DNA of 64,000 bases. Origin: Neoarius graeffei (taxonomy: Eukaryota > Chordata > Actinopteri > Siluriformes > Ariidae). How positions within the stretch are numbered: the first letter of the stretch is position 1; each line of letters opens with the position of its first letter. The position numbers were made by a program, and so were the translations under genes. Below, piece by piece: positions 42,200-52,904 of the stretch. The notes beneath the pieces are model-generated. The model saw only the letters and a list, made by a program, of their open reading frames with translations. It was not told where the DNA came from and ran no database searches. The DNA is taken from assembly GCF_027579695.1 (NCBI RefSeq), contig NC_083587.1, positions 59,344,738 to 59,408,737 of the forward strand. Direction: 5' to 3'.

Positions 42200-42906
42200 A
42201 GTTATTCCATGAAATCGAGTCGTACATGAGCTGATAGCTGATGAGGCGCGTAGCACCGAGTTGTCTATAAGCCATGTACGACAAGATTGAGTGGAATAAC
42301 TGTTTTATTCTATCCACATTCACTGGATTTTGAGAAACAGAGCATCGTTATTTTTATTTTTTGCAAATTCGATAAATAAAATCTTTATACAAAACGTCCG
42401 ACAAAGTCATTTCCGCTTAGAATGTCAACAAATCAGCAAATGACAGGAGCAATTTGTAAAAAATGCGATGATAATAATTTTTGAAAAATAAAAAAGATAT
42501 GTTCTTACCATTAAATACTTTCATTCCATATTTTGTTGCTTTTTTTTTGTTTGTTTGGTTGTTATTGTAGGGTTTTTTTGGGGGGGGTTCTTCTTCTTTA
42601 GGGTTTTTTTGGCAGAAAACTTAAAGGTGCATTACTGTCACCGACTGGGCTGGAGTGTGGAACAGGAGATACTGGGAGAGAAAAAAAACTATATTCTTTT
42701 TGCTATTTCTGTTTCTTTTAACTACTTGATAAGAATTTTGGGGGTTTTGTTTTTGAGTAGAGTTTTTATTTCCTCCTCAGTTGGTTCAGTAACACGCTCC
42801 GCCATTTTGTTTTTCTCTACTCACGGTATATGAGCTGATACCCTCGTCGTAGAGTAGCCAATCGGAGTGCACGATTGCTCATATCCAGTGAACGTGGATA
42901 GAATAA
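42200..42906. mobile_element. Family A repeat, copy 3, with hairpin head
   Basis: The hairpin head (42200-42303) has arms AGTTATTCCATGAAATCGAG and, inverted, AGTTATTCCACTCAATCTTG. The body ends GTGAACGTGGATAGAATAA. It has about 140 extra bases at 42600-42740 (TTAAAGGTGCATTACTGTCA), which look like another repeat inserted into a T/G-rich stretch shared with copies 1 and 2. Confidence 0.75.
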
Positions 42907-43265
42907 TTCCTGTTATCTCCATACAGCTATAAAAAGTCGTTCCTTTACCAGTCTCTCTCTTTTTTTATCTCTTTATTGAAGTTTAATAAGACAAAAAAAT
43001 AAACACACTTTTGCCTTGTTACCAAGAAACCTTGAAGTGTAACCTGCTCTTTCCTGAACACATTCCCATGTCGGAAAACCGAAAGTTACAGCTTTTTAGC
43101 TTGGACTGGTACAAACCACTGACACTGGAGACTCCTTCCAAAAATGACGCATCATTTTTTTTCGGTTTAGAGAAATGAGCACATTAATATAAACTTTGAT
43201 TTGAGTTCAAGCAGGAACTACTGTCAGAGCTGCTGTTATACAAGATTAATCAACATCTGTAAGTG
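42907..43265. repeat. Interspersed repeat family D, copy 2
   Basis: It shares ordered blocks with 17895-18225: TTCCTGTTATC, AAGTCGTTCC, CAGTCTCTCTCT, and GAGCTGCTGTTATACAAGAT. No coding signature. Confidence 0.5.
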
Positions 43266-43486
43266 GTTTATCATATTCAATAAATCAATCACTACTTTCT
43301 CATTTCCGTTCATAATAACAATCTGAATTGCAGAAGTGTTGGATTGAGCTTTGGCTCACATCTACAGATCACAGGAAGAGTGGCAATTCACGTTTCCACT
43401 TATATACTAACAACTTTTAATGGTGGAACAGATGAGCGTTAATCTCACTGACTGGTGTTAATCTTAAAATCAGTGGCACCAGGAAG

Positions 43487-43753
43487 ATGAAGGTGACATT
43501 CTTTGCATTTACTTTTGCATTTGCGATGTTAATTTTATCACTGTTTGTGCTTGACACATCAGTTTTGACGAAAAATACAACACTGTGTGATGTTGACTGC
43601 CTAATCTGTAAATCAACAGAACCAGTGTGTAAGATCAGGACAGCAATATCGAAGTGTGTTTGCAATCAAAACAACAGCGCGTTTTTATCTCGGCTTGATC
43701 TCTTTGTATCAACTCTCAAGGGCCAGAATGTGAATGTGAATATTCAGAACTAA
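43487..43753 (+). CDS. Candidate small secreted cysteine-rich protein
   Basis: The 88-residue frame starts MKVTFFAFTFAFAMLILSLF, a textbook signal peptide shape (Lys after Met, about 20 hydrophobic residues). The mature part has six Cys in 26 residues (CDVDCLIC, C at 48, CVC at 57-59) and an N-glycosylation-like NTT. ATG context is AGGAAGATGA. No promoter, splice site or family match is known, and the ORF ends 30 bases before a MITE. It may be chance in AT-rich DNA; I include it because signal and Cys pattern fall together. Confidence 0.25.
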   Translation: MKVTFFAFTFAFAMLILSLFVLDTSVLTKNTTLCDVDCLICKSTEPVCKIRTAISKCVCNQNNSAFLSRLDLFVSTLKGQNVNVNIQN

Positions 43754-43782
43754 ACAACCTGCAATTCTTGGGGAAAAAAATG

Positions 43783-44340
43783 ACTGGAACCCGATGTGTT
43801 CTTCTGTTCTGCTGTTGCATGCTGAGATGCTTTTCTGCTCACCACGGTTGTAAAGAGTGATTATATGAGTTACAATATCCTTCCTGGAAAAAAAAAGCTC
43901 GAACCAATCTGCCCATTTTCCTCTGACCTCCCTGTCTTATCAACAAGGCGTTTGTTTTTTCCACCCACAGAACCGCCGCTCGCTCACTCGATGCTTGTTT
44001 TTCGCACCATTCTATCTGTGTAAACTCTCGAGACTGTTGTGTGTGAGAACCCCAGGAGGAGATCAGCAGTTTCTGAAATACTCAAACCAAAAATACTCAT
44101 CTGGCTCAAACTAACACCCATGCCACAGTGAAAAAAGGCACACTTCACCATGAGATCACAATTTTTCCCATTCTGGTGCTTGAACCTCGTGAACATTAAC
44201 TGAAGCTCTTGATGTGTATCTGCATGATTTGACGCTTTGTGCTGCTGTCAAGGGATCGGCTGATTAGAGAACCACATCAAACACCAGCAGGTGGGTGTAT
44301 GGGTGTTCCAAATAAAGTGGCCGGTGAGTGTATATTTAAT
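43783..44340. mobile_element. Family B MITE, copy 2, left end missing
   Basis: It matches 21480-22007. The right terminus AAGTGGCCGGTGAGTG is followed by TA. The left terminus seen in copy 1 is lost. Confidence 0.8.
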
Positions 44341-44925
44341 TTAGGAATCTGTAAAACCCTCTTGTTCTGTTTAGTACTTAAGAATAGATGTGCCATTGTG
44401 TCATATTGCAGCAATGGTGAATGCACAATATGATGTCATATCCTGATACACTACCGTTCAAAAGTTTGGGGTCACCCAGACAATTTTGTGTTTTCCATGA
44501 AAAGTCACACTTTTATTTCCCACCATAAGTTGTAAAATGAATAGAAAATATAGTCGAGACATTTTTCTGGCCATTTTGAGCATTTAATCGACCCCACAAA
44601 TGTGATGCTCCAGAAACTCAATCTGCTCAAAGGAAGGTCAGTTTTATAGCTTCTCTAAAGAGCTCAACTGTTTTCAGCTGTGCTAACATGATTGTACAAG
44701 GGTTTTCTAATCATCCATTAGCCTTCTGAGGCAATGAGCAAACACATTGTACCATTAGAACACTGGAGTGAGAGTTGCTGGAAATGGGCCTCTATAGACA
44801 GCGTGCACATGACGTCACGAGGTCACGTGATATTTGTTTATCCGCCATTTTGGACGGCAAGGTCGTGCATAGAACTTCGATGAACCCGTTCTAATTATCA
44901 AGTGTGTGGGAGTAGATCTTTCGAG

Positions 44926-45103
44926 AATGGTTATATCTTGTTCAGCATTTGGTTGTACCAATAGACAGGGCCAAAAGGAGGGCCTGTTATTTTATAGATT
45001 CCCCGCAGACGAGGAGAGACACGCAAAATGGGTGTCCGCTGTGCGAAGAGAAAACTGGAACCCCAGTTCTACCAGCCGAATTTGTATTGAACACTTCATA
45101 TCA
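44926..45103 (+). CDS. THAP-domain exon, intact frame
   Basis: The open frame from MVISCSAFGCTNRQGQKEG carries the C2CH zinc-finger ligands (C5 and C10 of this start), then LLFYRFPADEERHAKWVSAV with the invariant Trp, and RICIEHFISG with Cys and His. Directly after comes GTAGGT, a good 5' splice donor, at 45104. An upstream in-frame ATG at 44906 is less THAP-like, since THAP domains begin within a few residues of Met. It would be a sequence-specific DNA-binding N-terminus of an ISL2EU-type protein; no later exon is present in the element. No stop or frameshift lies in the domain, unlike copy 1. Confidence 0.65.
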
Positions 45104-45439
45104 GGTAGGTGTAATCTTCTAATTCAATACTCCTAGTACATCTGTTAAGTTGATTTTCGGATTGAATGATAACTGCATACTTAGAAACTAGACAGTCTCT
45201 AACGTTTAAAATGGCTATGCCTAGCCCTACTACCCTGGCCTAGTCTATGACAATGTTTTATCTTTTTGGCTCATATATGCCTTTGAAAGGCCAATCCATA
45301 GTAGGGATGGCGAAAACTAAAAAAAATCTTGACCGACCACCGAGCCTCATTAGCCGGTTAAAGTCGGTTAACCTATGAGTTTAAACAGGGATGCAAACGG
45401 CGGATGCCGCCTTTTTCACGGCTGAATCGTGCAGAATCG

Positions 45440-45472
45440 ATTTTTTTTTTTTTTTTTTGGGGGGGGGGGGGG
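45440..45472. repeat. T18-G14 homopolymer pair
   Basis: A run of T followed directly by a run of G in the centre of the element, at the probable deletion junction. Confidence 0.9.
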
Positions 45473-45577
45473 TGTTGGAGTGTCTGAATAATTTCATCAG
45501 AGTAAATTCTGTATTAAAATTACTAAATAAGCGATAAAACATCCTGCATAGTCTCTTTATGATAAACGTCTTAATGC

Positions 45578-45969
45578 CACTTACCCGTGAGGTTATCAAG
45601 TAGACTTCCTTCTTCGGAACCTTCCAGAGGTATAGTTGAGATATCCATCCCACAACAAAATATTTATAAGCTTCCAGGCTCTTGTAAGCTTTGAGGGCTT
45701 TGCCAGTGTAACACAATTCACGATTAACGAGAAAATTGTAAATGTCGTGGTAGGCCAGATCGGGCAAATCGCCCGCACCGCAGCTCCGAATTTCCCTGAA
45801 CAAGGATTGCGGCAAGTTGTACGGATCTGCAATCCCCAACCTGGAACACTTTTCCACATAACGCTGCCTCACGTCACCTTCAAGATGCTGAACAAACTTA
45901 GACAAGTAATCGGACGATGTAGATGGGGTATTTTCCGAATTTTCTTGGGGATTACTCCCTGGATCCATT
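45578..45969 (-). CDS. First exon of YqaJ-partner protein, intact frame
   Basis: On the minus strand from MDPGSNPQENSENTPSTS, it runs through LSKFVQHLEGDVRQRYVEKC, YNLPQSLFREI, DLPDLAYHDIYNFLV and KSLEAYKYFVVGW to about 45583, where CGG|GTAAGT gives a consensus splice donor. ISL2EU second proteins have this N-terminal part before SWIM and YqaJ nuclease modules. The frame upstream of the Met reaches 46055 through the terminal repeat, but this start fits the family better. No downstream exon is present. Identity is from recalled family motifs. Confidence 0.5.
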
Positions 45970-46243
45970 ATGCTCACGCAAGGTAAACAATCCTGAAGCC
46001 GTCCAATATGGCAGAGTAGGCGGAGTAAACACGGACGGGTCACATGACTGCACATCCTCTATACACCTATGTAGATATTGCACCAAAAACCAGACATTTG
46101 CAGCTAGAATAGTCATTTACCACATTAGCAATGTATAGAGTGGATTTCTGATTAGTTTAAAGTGATCTTCATTGAAAAGAACAGTGCTTTTCTTTCAAAA
46201 AGAAGGACATTTCAAAGTGACCCCAAACTTTTGAACGGTAGTG

Positions 46244-46485
46244 TATATTTCATATATTTGCTAATGAATACTGAGTACTGGAGATAGTCGAATTGTCGAT
46301 GTATCCATGGCAACTCTTAGAAAAGCATATCCGGACGTTTATCAGACATCACTGTCTCAGCTTTCAGTGCTCTCAGACTGAACTGATCTGCGCATGTTGT
46401 TTTTTTTATTTAAGAAATGAAAACAAGATTTTCCAATTTTATTCAATAGAAATCTGATTAGGGTCTGATCTGGCTCTGATCTCAT
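46244..46485. other. Downstream flank of the vmo1-like exon
   Basis: On the minus strand this is the 3' untranslated region. ATTGAATAAAATTGG (inverse of 46435-46449) contains AATAAA, a polyadenylation signal about 40 bases past the stop. Confidence 0.5.
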
Positions 46486-46795
46486 TCACTGCTGGCTCTG
46501 GGTGCAGCAGTAAAAGCGCACATCGTTGAGTGATGAGTCATCCAGAGCGCCCTGGTATGACTCCATCTTGGTCTGGATGCCACAGATGCCCCCATTGTGA
46601 CAGACCTCACTCCAGGCTCCGTAATCGCCCCAGGACATGCCCCGGCCCTCCAGCGTCGGGTTGCTGCTGCAGCGGAAGCGGATGTTGTTGGCGCTCGTGT
46701 CATCACCAAAGATGCCCTGGTGAGGTTCCACGCGCAGTTGGAATGAGGTCAATGTACCAGAAGGGCACCACTGTGGCTCCATCCATTCACCAAAA
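46486..46795 (-). CDS. vmo1: Vitelline membrane outer layer protein 1-like, last exon
   Basis: After acceptor GCTTTCTCTTTGTCAG the exon reads FGEWMEPQWCPSGTLTSFQL, then FGDDTSANNIRFRCS, GMSWGDYGAWSEVC, GICGIQTKMES, and LDDSSLNDVRFYCC with TGA at 46486. These are the second and third WG-W...GDDTxxNxxRxxC repeats of VMO1, a beta-prism protein with three such repeats stabilised by disulphides, secreted into egg envelopes or mucus. The signal peptide and first repeat must be in exons to the right; none was found before 57000. The frame is intact and codon use is GC-rich compared with surroundings. AATAAA lies about 40 bases downstream. Confidence 0.9.
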
Positions 46796-47011
46796 CTGAC
46801 AAAGAGAAAGCAGAAAAAAGGTCAAACGTAGTCAATTTGACATTTGGTGTTTGCTATAATCATCGACTTGCATCAAACAACGTACAGATCTCACGCTAGT
46901 GAGGTGATGTTAAAAATGAAAAGCTGATTTAGCGTATATGATTGAAGGGTTTTGTTTTGTTTAAGAAACCAGCCACATTAGTCTTTCATTGTAATTTAAA
47001 CAAAATGTTAG
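46796..47011. other. Intron of the vmo1-like gene
   Basis: It starts at the acceptor (inverse CTGAC at 46796-46800). No earlier vmo1 exon is seen here. Confidence 0.5.
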
Positions 47012-47018
47012 TAATTTA

Positions 47019-47766
47019 AAGCTAGACTCTGTTCGATTTCATAAAATCAGTGAAATTTAGTTCCGTCTGAAATGTGGTCATTGTGATATATGTTTATTTC
47101 TGTAATATCTCTCAAAATATCAGGCCATTCTGTTCTGTAGCTGGGAAGTTATTTAATTTGAGGGGATTAAAGCAAATAATGTGCATGAAATCGCTCGCTT
47201 CGCGCAGTCAAGCAGACAGAGGAAGTCCGTGTGTGTGTGTGCGCATGCGCAGGTTTACCTTTGAGCGTGCACTGACAGTTCCATCATTCTGTCGCTAAAC
47301 GAACAGCTGATCACACCGAGGTGCTCGCTGAGCACCGATATTTATTAGTTTGATATTTCCTGTGTTTCCTTTCCTTCGTATAGAACATAACGTTTTTTCT
47401 TCTCGCTGTCTTTCCGTTACTGTAGTCGGTCTTTCACGTTTCATTCGCACACTCACGTCCTCCATTTTTCTCTCCTGTTTCAAATTTGTATCCCACAATG
47501 CCTTGTGTGAACGGGGAAAGCCCACCACGTCATGCATGATGTAATATCTTGTATCGGGTCATGGTGAAGCAGGAAAAAATAGCGGAGAATTTAGGGTCAC
47601 GTGGAGATAAATTCATGAATTGTTCTACTTTAAAAAAACACCTAATAAAATTGGAAGTCTGAGATTCGAATTCAGTTGCTTTCGGTCACTAAACAAAAAT
47701 AATTAGGTGTCAGGGAAAATTCTTTTTATGACCTACACTTGAAAAATCTGAAAGCTAGTCTAGCTT
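47019..47766. mobile_element. MITE with AAGCTAGACT ends
   Basis: Inverted ends AAGCTAGACT and AGTCTAGCTT are flanked by TAATTTA (47012-47018 and 47767-47773), a duplication of 7 or, with one mismatch, 8 bases, suggesting hAT-type movement. The inside is not coding. It includes GTGTGTGTGTGCGCATGCGC near 47230. Confidence 0.7.
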
Positions 47767-47865
47767 TAATTTACAGGTCATTCTAGAATTCGGGGTACAT
47801 TTTGCATCTCCAAGATAAACCTTTTTTTATTTTTCACAAAATAAAACTTTATTGAATCAGTTTTG

Positions 47866-48244
47866 GGGCGGCACGGTGGTGTAGTGGTTAGCGCTGTCGC
47901 CTCACAGCAAGAAGGTCCGGGTTCGAGCCCCGTGGCCGGCGAGGGGCTTTCTGTGCGGAGTTTGCATGTTCTCCCCGTGTCCACGTGGGTTTCCTCCGGG
48001 TGCTCCGGTTTCCCCCACAGTCCAAAGACATGCAGGTTAGGTTAACTGGTGACTCTAAATTGACCGTAGGTGTGAATGTGAGTGTGAATGGTTGTCTGTG
48101 TCTATGTGTCAGCCCTGTGATGACCTGGCGACTTGTCCAGGGTGTACCCCGCCTTTCGCCCGTAGTCAGCTGGGATAGGCTCCAGCTCGCCTGCGACCCT
48201 GTAGAACAGGATAAAGCGGCTAGAGATAATGAGATGAGATGAGA
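47866..48244 (+). mobile_element. S1 SINE
   Basis: A perfect 13-bp duplication TGAATCAGTTTTG flanks it (47853-47865 and 48245-48257). Confidence 0.95.
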
Positions 48245-48257
48245 TGAATCAGTTTTG

Positions 48258-50024
48258 AACAATAATGCAAATTATGACTTTCACTAATAGCAGTGCTCGA
48301 TGTACATTTTTGACCCAATTTATCCATAAAGTATTAACTCAATAACCCCCACCACTCCTCCCCCACATTATTGGCCGTCTTCGACTCCTGATTCATCCAT
48401 TCAACTCGAATAAACAGGAAGTGATTCAGTCTAACAATCTGTTTTTTGGGGCGTATTCTATTAACTGTTATAAAATTAATTGCATAGAAAGTCTATTTTC
48501 TGTATTATGTGAAATTTCAGTCATAAAAATATATATATTTTTTTTATCCGTCCCAATGTTCTTGTCAACTCTGTTACAATATAAAACCGCAAAAAATCTG
48601 CAAAGACTTTTAATAATACGTATGACACCTGCACCGAGTGATGTCACTTCCTCTGGTGGGAAACTTCAGAAAGGCAGTGAGGTATGTTCCGTTTCTTCTG
48701 TCATTAATTTGAACAAAATGTTGAAGATACACCAACAGGAGATTAATTATTCATCAACTCTGTTATTCTGATATTGGAGCGAATCTCTCACTCGTTTTTT
48801 AAAAAACACTAATATGATTAAAATCCATAAAATTCCATTTTTATACATGCCGCGTGGTAGCTAGTTTAAGGTTAGAATGTGGAGTTCAGGCACAAAATGA
48901 TGGAAAATGTCAACTCTGTTCCCATCAGTTCTGTTAATGGATTGCCCAGTTTGACGATAACAGAGCTGACGATGACGAACAGGGTCAACACTTAAAATGT
49001 ACCCTCAATTACAGAACAGGCCAGATGTACTACAGATGTGTCATATGTAAATGAGTCGACTCTTTGAGCCGACTCTTTTTGATGAGCGTGAAAGCTGACT
49101 CACATATAGGTACGAGCTTTTTTTTTTGTTAAGATGGAGCCAATGTTTTAAATATTGTTGTGTAAGTTAATCAAAGTACTTCTTTTAATGTTTTCTTCAT
49201 CTCTTTGCTGCTTGTTGAGGATGTGCTGTATTATGGATAATGAGCTATCAGGACAAATGAATCTTCTTAATGAATCACTGACACAGCAGGAACATAAACA
49301 TTAATTCTGAGATGTTTGCTGTATTTGTTTCAAAGCTTGGTGAAATATTGGAAACTTGTCCAAAAAAAAAAAAAATGGAAATGATCCATTTGGGATGAAC
49401 AAGTTGGCTCTTATTAGTGAATAAGATCAAATGAATTCACTGAAAAAGAGCCTGAGTTTTCATTCCTGCTTTATATGCCTTACCACGCCCTGTGGTGAAT
49501 GAAGCCTGCATCGAAGTGGGTTTAAGTTGAGTTCATGTTTTATAGATGACAGTAAGTCACACTGTGTCCTAAACCACATGAGTGAGTCTGGAGGCCGTGA
49601 AGAACTGGATGTGGTTTGAGGTGGATGTTTATGAAAAAAGATTTCAGGTGAGATTTTAATGCCATTCATGATAGCACCCTCATCCAAGTCCAAGAAACAA
49701 ACATCAGGATAATAAACATCTGTATCTGGGCAACTACGAATAGCAAATATTTGGAAAACGGTAAGTGGAAAATAGTGTGAATTTGATTCTTTACCAACGT
49801 TTTCTTTAAGAAAACAAAGTATTTTTCAATTCAATTCAACTTTATTCACACACAATATATAATATGAGAAGAAAATTTACGAAAAAGTTTAATACTGTAA
49901 TGGATGATATATCATAGAAAAAGAATTTACAAACAGTAGTGACTACCATTATTGATGTAAGGTGTGTGGGGCTGATGAAATAATTCCATGTCAAACTACA
50001 ATTTTATTATTATTATTTTTTTAA
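48258..50024. other. No gene recognised
   Basis: Open frames at 48421-48771 and 49460-49693 have no family motif. CAATTCAATTCAACTTTATT at about 49830 resembles the inverse of a LINE 3' end. GAGTCGACTCTTTGAGCCGA near 49052 is locally palindromic. Confidence 0.4.
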
Positions 50025-50034
50025 TGTTAGAACA

Positions 50035-50396
50035 CGGCGGCATGGTGGTGTAGTGGTTAGCGCTGTCGCCTCACAGCAAGAAGGTCTGGGTTCGAGCCCC
50101 GTGGCCGGCGAGGGCCTTTCTGTGCGGAGTTTGCATGTTGTCCACGTGGGTTTCCTCCGGGTGCTCCGGTTTCCCCCACAGTCCAAAGACATGCAGGTTA
50201 GGTTAACTGGTGACTCTAAATTGACCGCAGGTGTGAATGAGTGTGAATGGTTGTCTGTGTCTATGTCTCAGCCCTGTGATGACCTGGCGACTTGTCCAGG
50301 GTGTACCCCGCCTTTCGCCCGTAGTCAGCTGGGATAGGCTCCAGCTTGCCTGCGACCCTGTAAAAGGATAAAGCGGCTAGAGATAATGAGATGAGA
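50035..50396 (+). mobile_element. S1 SINE
   Basis: A 10-bp duplication TGTTAGAACA flanks it (50025-50034 and 50397-50406). It lacks a few body bases (TCTCCCCGTGTCCG shortened). Confidence 0.95.
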
Positions 50397-50415
50397 TGTT
50401 AGAACAAGAGAACTA

Positions 50416-51543
50416 CAGTGTCTTGTAAAAGTATTCATCCCCCTTGGTGTTTGTCCTGTTTTGTCGCATTACAAGCTGGAATTAAAATAGATTTTTGGAG
50501 GGTTAGCACCATTTGATTTACACAACATGCCGACCACTTTAAAGGTGAAAACTGTCATTTTATTATGACACAAACAATAATTAGGATGAAAAAACAGAAA
50601 TCTGGAGTGTGCATACTGTAGGTATTCACCCCCCAAAGGCAATACTTTGTAGAGCCATCTTTTGCTACAAACTGGTCCAACTCCTTCAACTTAGATGGGT
50701 TGCGTTGGTGTACAGCAATCTTCAAGTTATGCCACAGATTCTCAATTGGATTGAGGTCTAGTCTTTGACTAGGCCATTCCAAGACATTTAAATGTTTCCC
50801 TTTAAACCACTCCAGTGTAGCTTTAGCAGTATGTTTAGGGTCATTGTCCTGCTGGAACGCGAACCTTCGTCCCAGTCTCAAACCTCTGGCCGACTCAAAC
50901 AGGTTTTCCTCCAGAATTGCCCTGTATTTAGTGCCATCCATCTTTCCTTCAGTCCTGACCAGCTTTCCTGTCCCTGCAGATTAAAAATATCCCCACAGCA
51001 TGATGCTGCCACCACCATGCTTCACTGTAGGAATGGTGTTCTCAGGGTGTTAGGTTTGCACCACACATGGCATTTCCCATGATGTATATATGTAGTATAT
51101 GGGATACTTTTTATAACCCAACCCTGATCTATACTTCTCCACAACTTTGTTTCTGACCTATTTAGAGCGCTCCTTGGTTCTCATGTTGCTCGCTTAGTAG
51201 TGTTGCAGAGTCAGGTGATCATGTGACACTTTGATTGCACATAGGTGGATCTTAATCAACTAATTATGTTACTTATGAAGTGAATTGGTTGGGCCAGCTC
51301 TTATTTAGGGGTTTCATATGAAAGGGGGTGAATACCTATGCACGCTCCAGGTTTCTGGGGCTTTTTTTTAATCTTAATTATTGTTTGTGTCACAGTTAAA
51401 AAAATAACGTGCACCTTTAAAGCAGTAGACATGTTGTGTAAATCACACGGTGCTAACATTCCAAAAATCCATTTTAATTCCAGCTTGTAATGCGACAAAA
51501 CAGGACAAACACCAAGGGGGAAGAATACTTTTGCAAGACACTG
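50416..51543 (-). mobile_element. Tc1-like transposon, family T3, deleted
   Basis: Ends CAGTGTCTTGTAAAAGTATT and AATACTTTTGCAAGACACTG are inverted repeats between TA pairs (50414-50415, 51544-51545); similarity continues through the AGCTGGAATTAAAAT region. The N-terminal half of the transposase has been deleted. Confidence 0.9.
50600..51040 (-). pseudogene. T3 transposase, C-terminal fragment
   Basis: The minus strand shows a KHGGGS-type start near 51030, then MDGTKYRAILEENL, FAFQQDNDPKHTAK (second catalytic Asp), VLEWPSQRLDLNPIENLW (Glu of DD34E; the normal SPDLN has become RLDLN) and HNLKIAVHQRNPSKLKEL. The first catalytic region and helix-turn-helix are missing. The C-terminus reads on into the terminal repeat without a clear native stop. 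Confidence 0.85.
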
Positions 51544-51609
51544 TAAATACACTATACTTATTTACACACAACTCTATGTATACTCATGCTAACACAAACA
51601 CTGAGCCGA

Positions 51610-52170
51610 TATTTTATCATACTGCAAGTGGAGAGGGTGAGCAGCACCAAGTTTCTGGGTGTGCACATCTCTGAAGACCTGTCCTGGAACAACAACACCG
51701 CATCACTGGCTAAAAAAGCCCAACAGCGTCTGTACTTCCTCCGCAAACTGAGGAGAGCAAGAGTCCCGGCCCCCATCATGCACACATTCTACAGAGCCAC
51801 CATCGAGAACATCCTGACCAGCTGCATCACCGTGTGGTACGGCGCCTGCACCGTGTCCTGCTGCAAGACTCTGCAGCGCATCGTGAGAGCAGCTGAGAAG
51901 ATCATTGGTGTCTCTCTCCCTTCTCTTATGGATATTTATAACTCCCGCCTCACCCGCAAAGCCATCAGGATTGCAGGTGACCCCACCCACCCATCTCACA
52001 GCCTCTTCAGCCTGCTGCCGTCGGAGAGGAGACTGCGGAGTCTCCGGGCCAAAACCAGCAGGCTCAAGGACAGTTTCTTTCACCAGGCGGTCAGGAGGCT
52101 CAACTCCCTCCCTGTTCTGCCCCTCCTGCCCCCTCTGCCCCCTATTCTGCTCGCACACCCCCCTTCAGCA
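51610..52170 (+). pseudogene. L2 reverse transcriptase, C-terminal part
   Basis: The frame carries VSSTKFLGVHISEDLSW, KKAQQRLYFLRKLRRARV, TVWYGACT, LPSLMDIYNSRLTRKA, HPSHSLFSLLPSERRLR and FFHQAVRRLNSLP. It is uninterrupted and clearly related to 10196-10582 on the other strand, with much better preservation, so it is a younger insertion. It lacks endonuclease and RT core. Confidence 0.9.
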
Positions 52171-52395
52171 TCTGACATGTCATCCTCACAGTTCCCCCCC
52201 CCAACACACACACACACACATCTCATTGTTCATTAACACACTGAACTCAGGGACCGCACATCTCACTTTACCTCGCTCATTTGCACTATTCCGCACTACC
52301 TCATCTTAACAGCTGCTAGTTTGTTTATTCTGCTTATTTCATGTTTACCTGCTATACCTCAAGTGCCCTTGACTGTTTGGTTATTTGTACCAATT

Positions 52396-52400
<5 letters not shown>

Positions 52401-52428
<28 letters not shown>
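52401..52428. repeat. (GT)n microsatellite
   Basis: About 14 GT units. Confidence 0.95.
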
Positions 52429-52433
<5 letters not shown>

Positions 52434-52904
52434 AGTGTTTAGTCTAGTTAATATCTAGAGTGTTTACACTGTTTATATTGTCTGAGTGTTTAGTCTGTCT
52501 TGTTCTTATCTAGTGTTTATACTGTTTATATTGGGTTTTTTTTTCTCAATTATTCTATTTTTATTTATTGCATTGCCAGTTTGCACCGTGGGTCAGAGAG
52601 GACTGAAATTTCATCTGTGCTGTATGTCGAGCATGTATAGCATATTTGACAATAAAGTTGACTTGACTTGATAATAGAATTTTTCAAGTTTTAAGAAAGA
52701 AATGCTTATTGTTGGTTTAAAATAAGATATGATTTTAAGGCTGATTTAAATAATGGAAGTGATCTGAAGTTTTTGATTCTTGTGGAAATTCCTTCCCAGA
52801 GTTTGAAGACGGAAAACTGAAAGGAAAAAATTTACCATAATTTGTCTTGGCAGGTGGACAAACACTATTCCTCTGAGCTGAAAATCTGGTGTTGTAAGAA
52901 TGTT

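Larger units (their letters stand above)
44797..46059. mobile_element. ISL2EU-like DNA element (copy 2), internally deleted
   Basis: It interrupts GGGCCTCTATACACC of the MITE. Ends GACAGCGTGCACATGACG and, inverted, GAGGATGTGCAGTCATGT align. Both ends also contain CGCC-like and TGGACGG motifs about 65 bases in. The duplication reads CCTCTATA (8), TATA (4) or TA (2) depending on where the element is taken to start, because the right end itself finishes in CCTC. Inside are inward-facing first exons of a THAP gene and a YqaJ-partner gene, and nothing else coding. Confidence 0.65.
44449..46243. mobile_element. Family C MITE, copy 2, split by an ISL2EU-like element
   Basis: The ends match copy 1 between TA pairs (44447-44448 and 46244-46245). 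The MITE's own sequence is 44449-44796 and 46060-46243. Confidence 0.9.
51605..52671 (+). mobile_element. L2-type LINE, 5' truncated
   Basis: It keeps only the C-terminal coding part and 3' untranslated region, with tail ACAATAAAGTTGACTTGACT. A (GT)n microsatellite lies at 52401-52428 in its 3' region. Confidence 0.85.
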
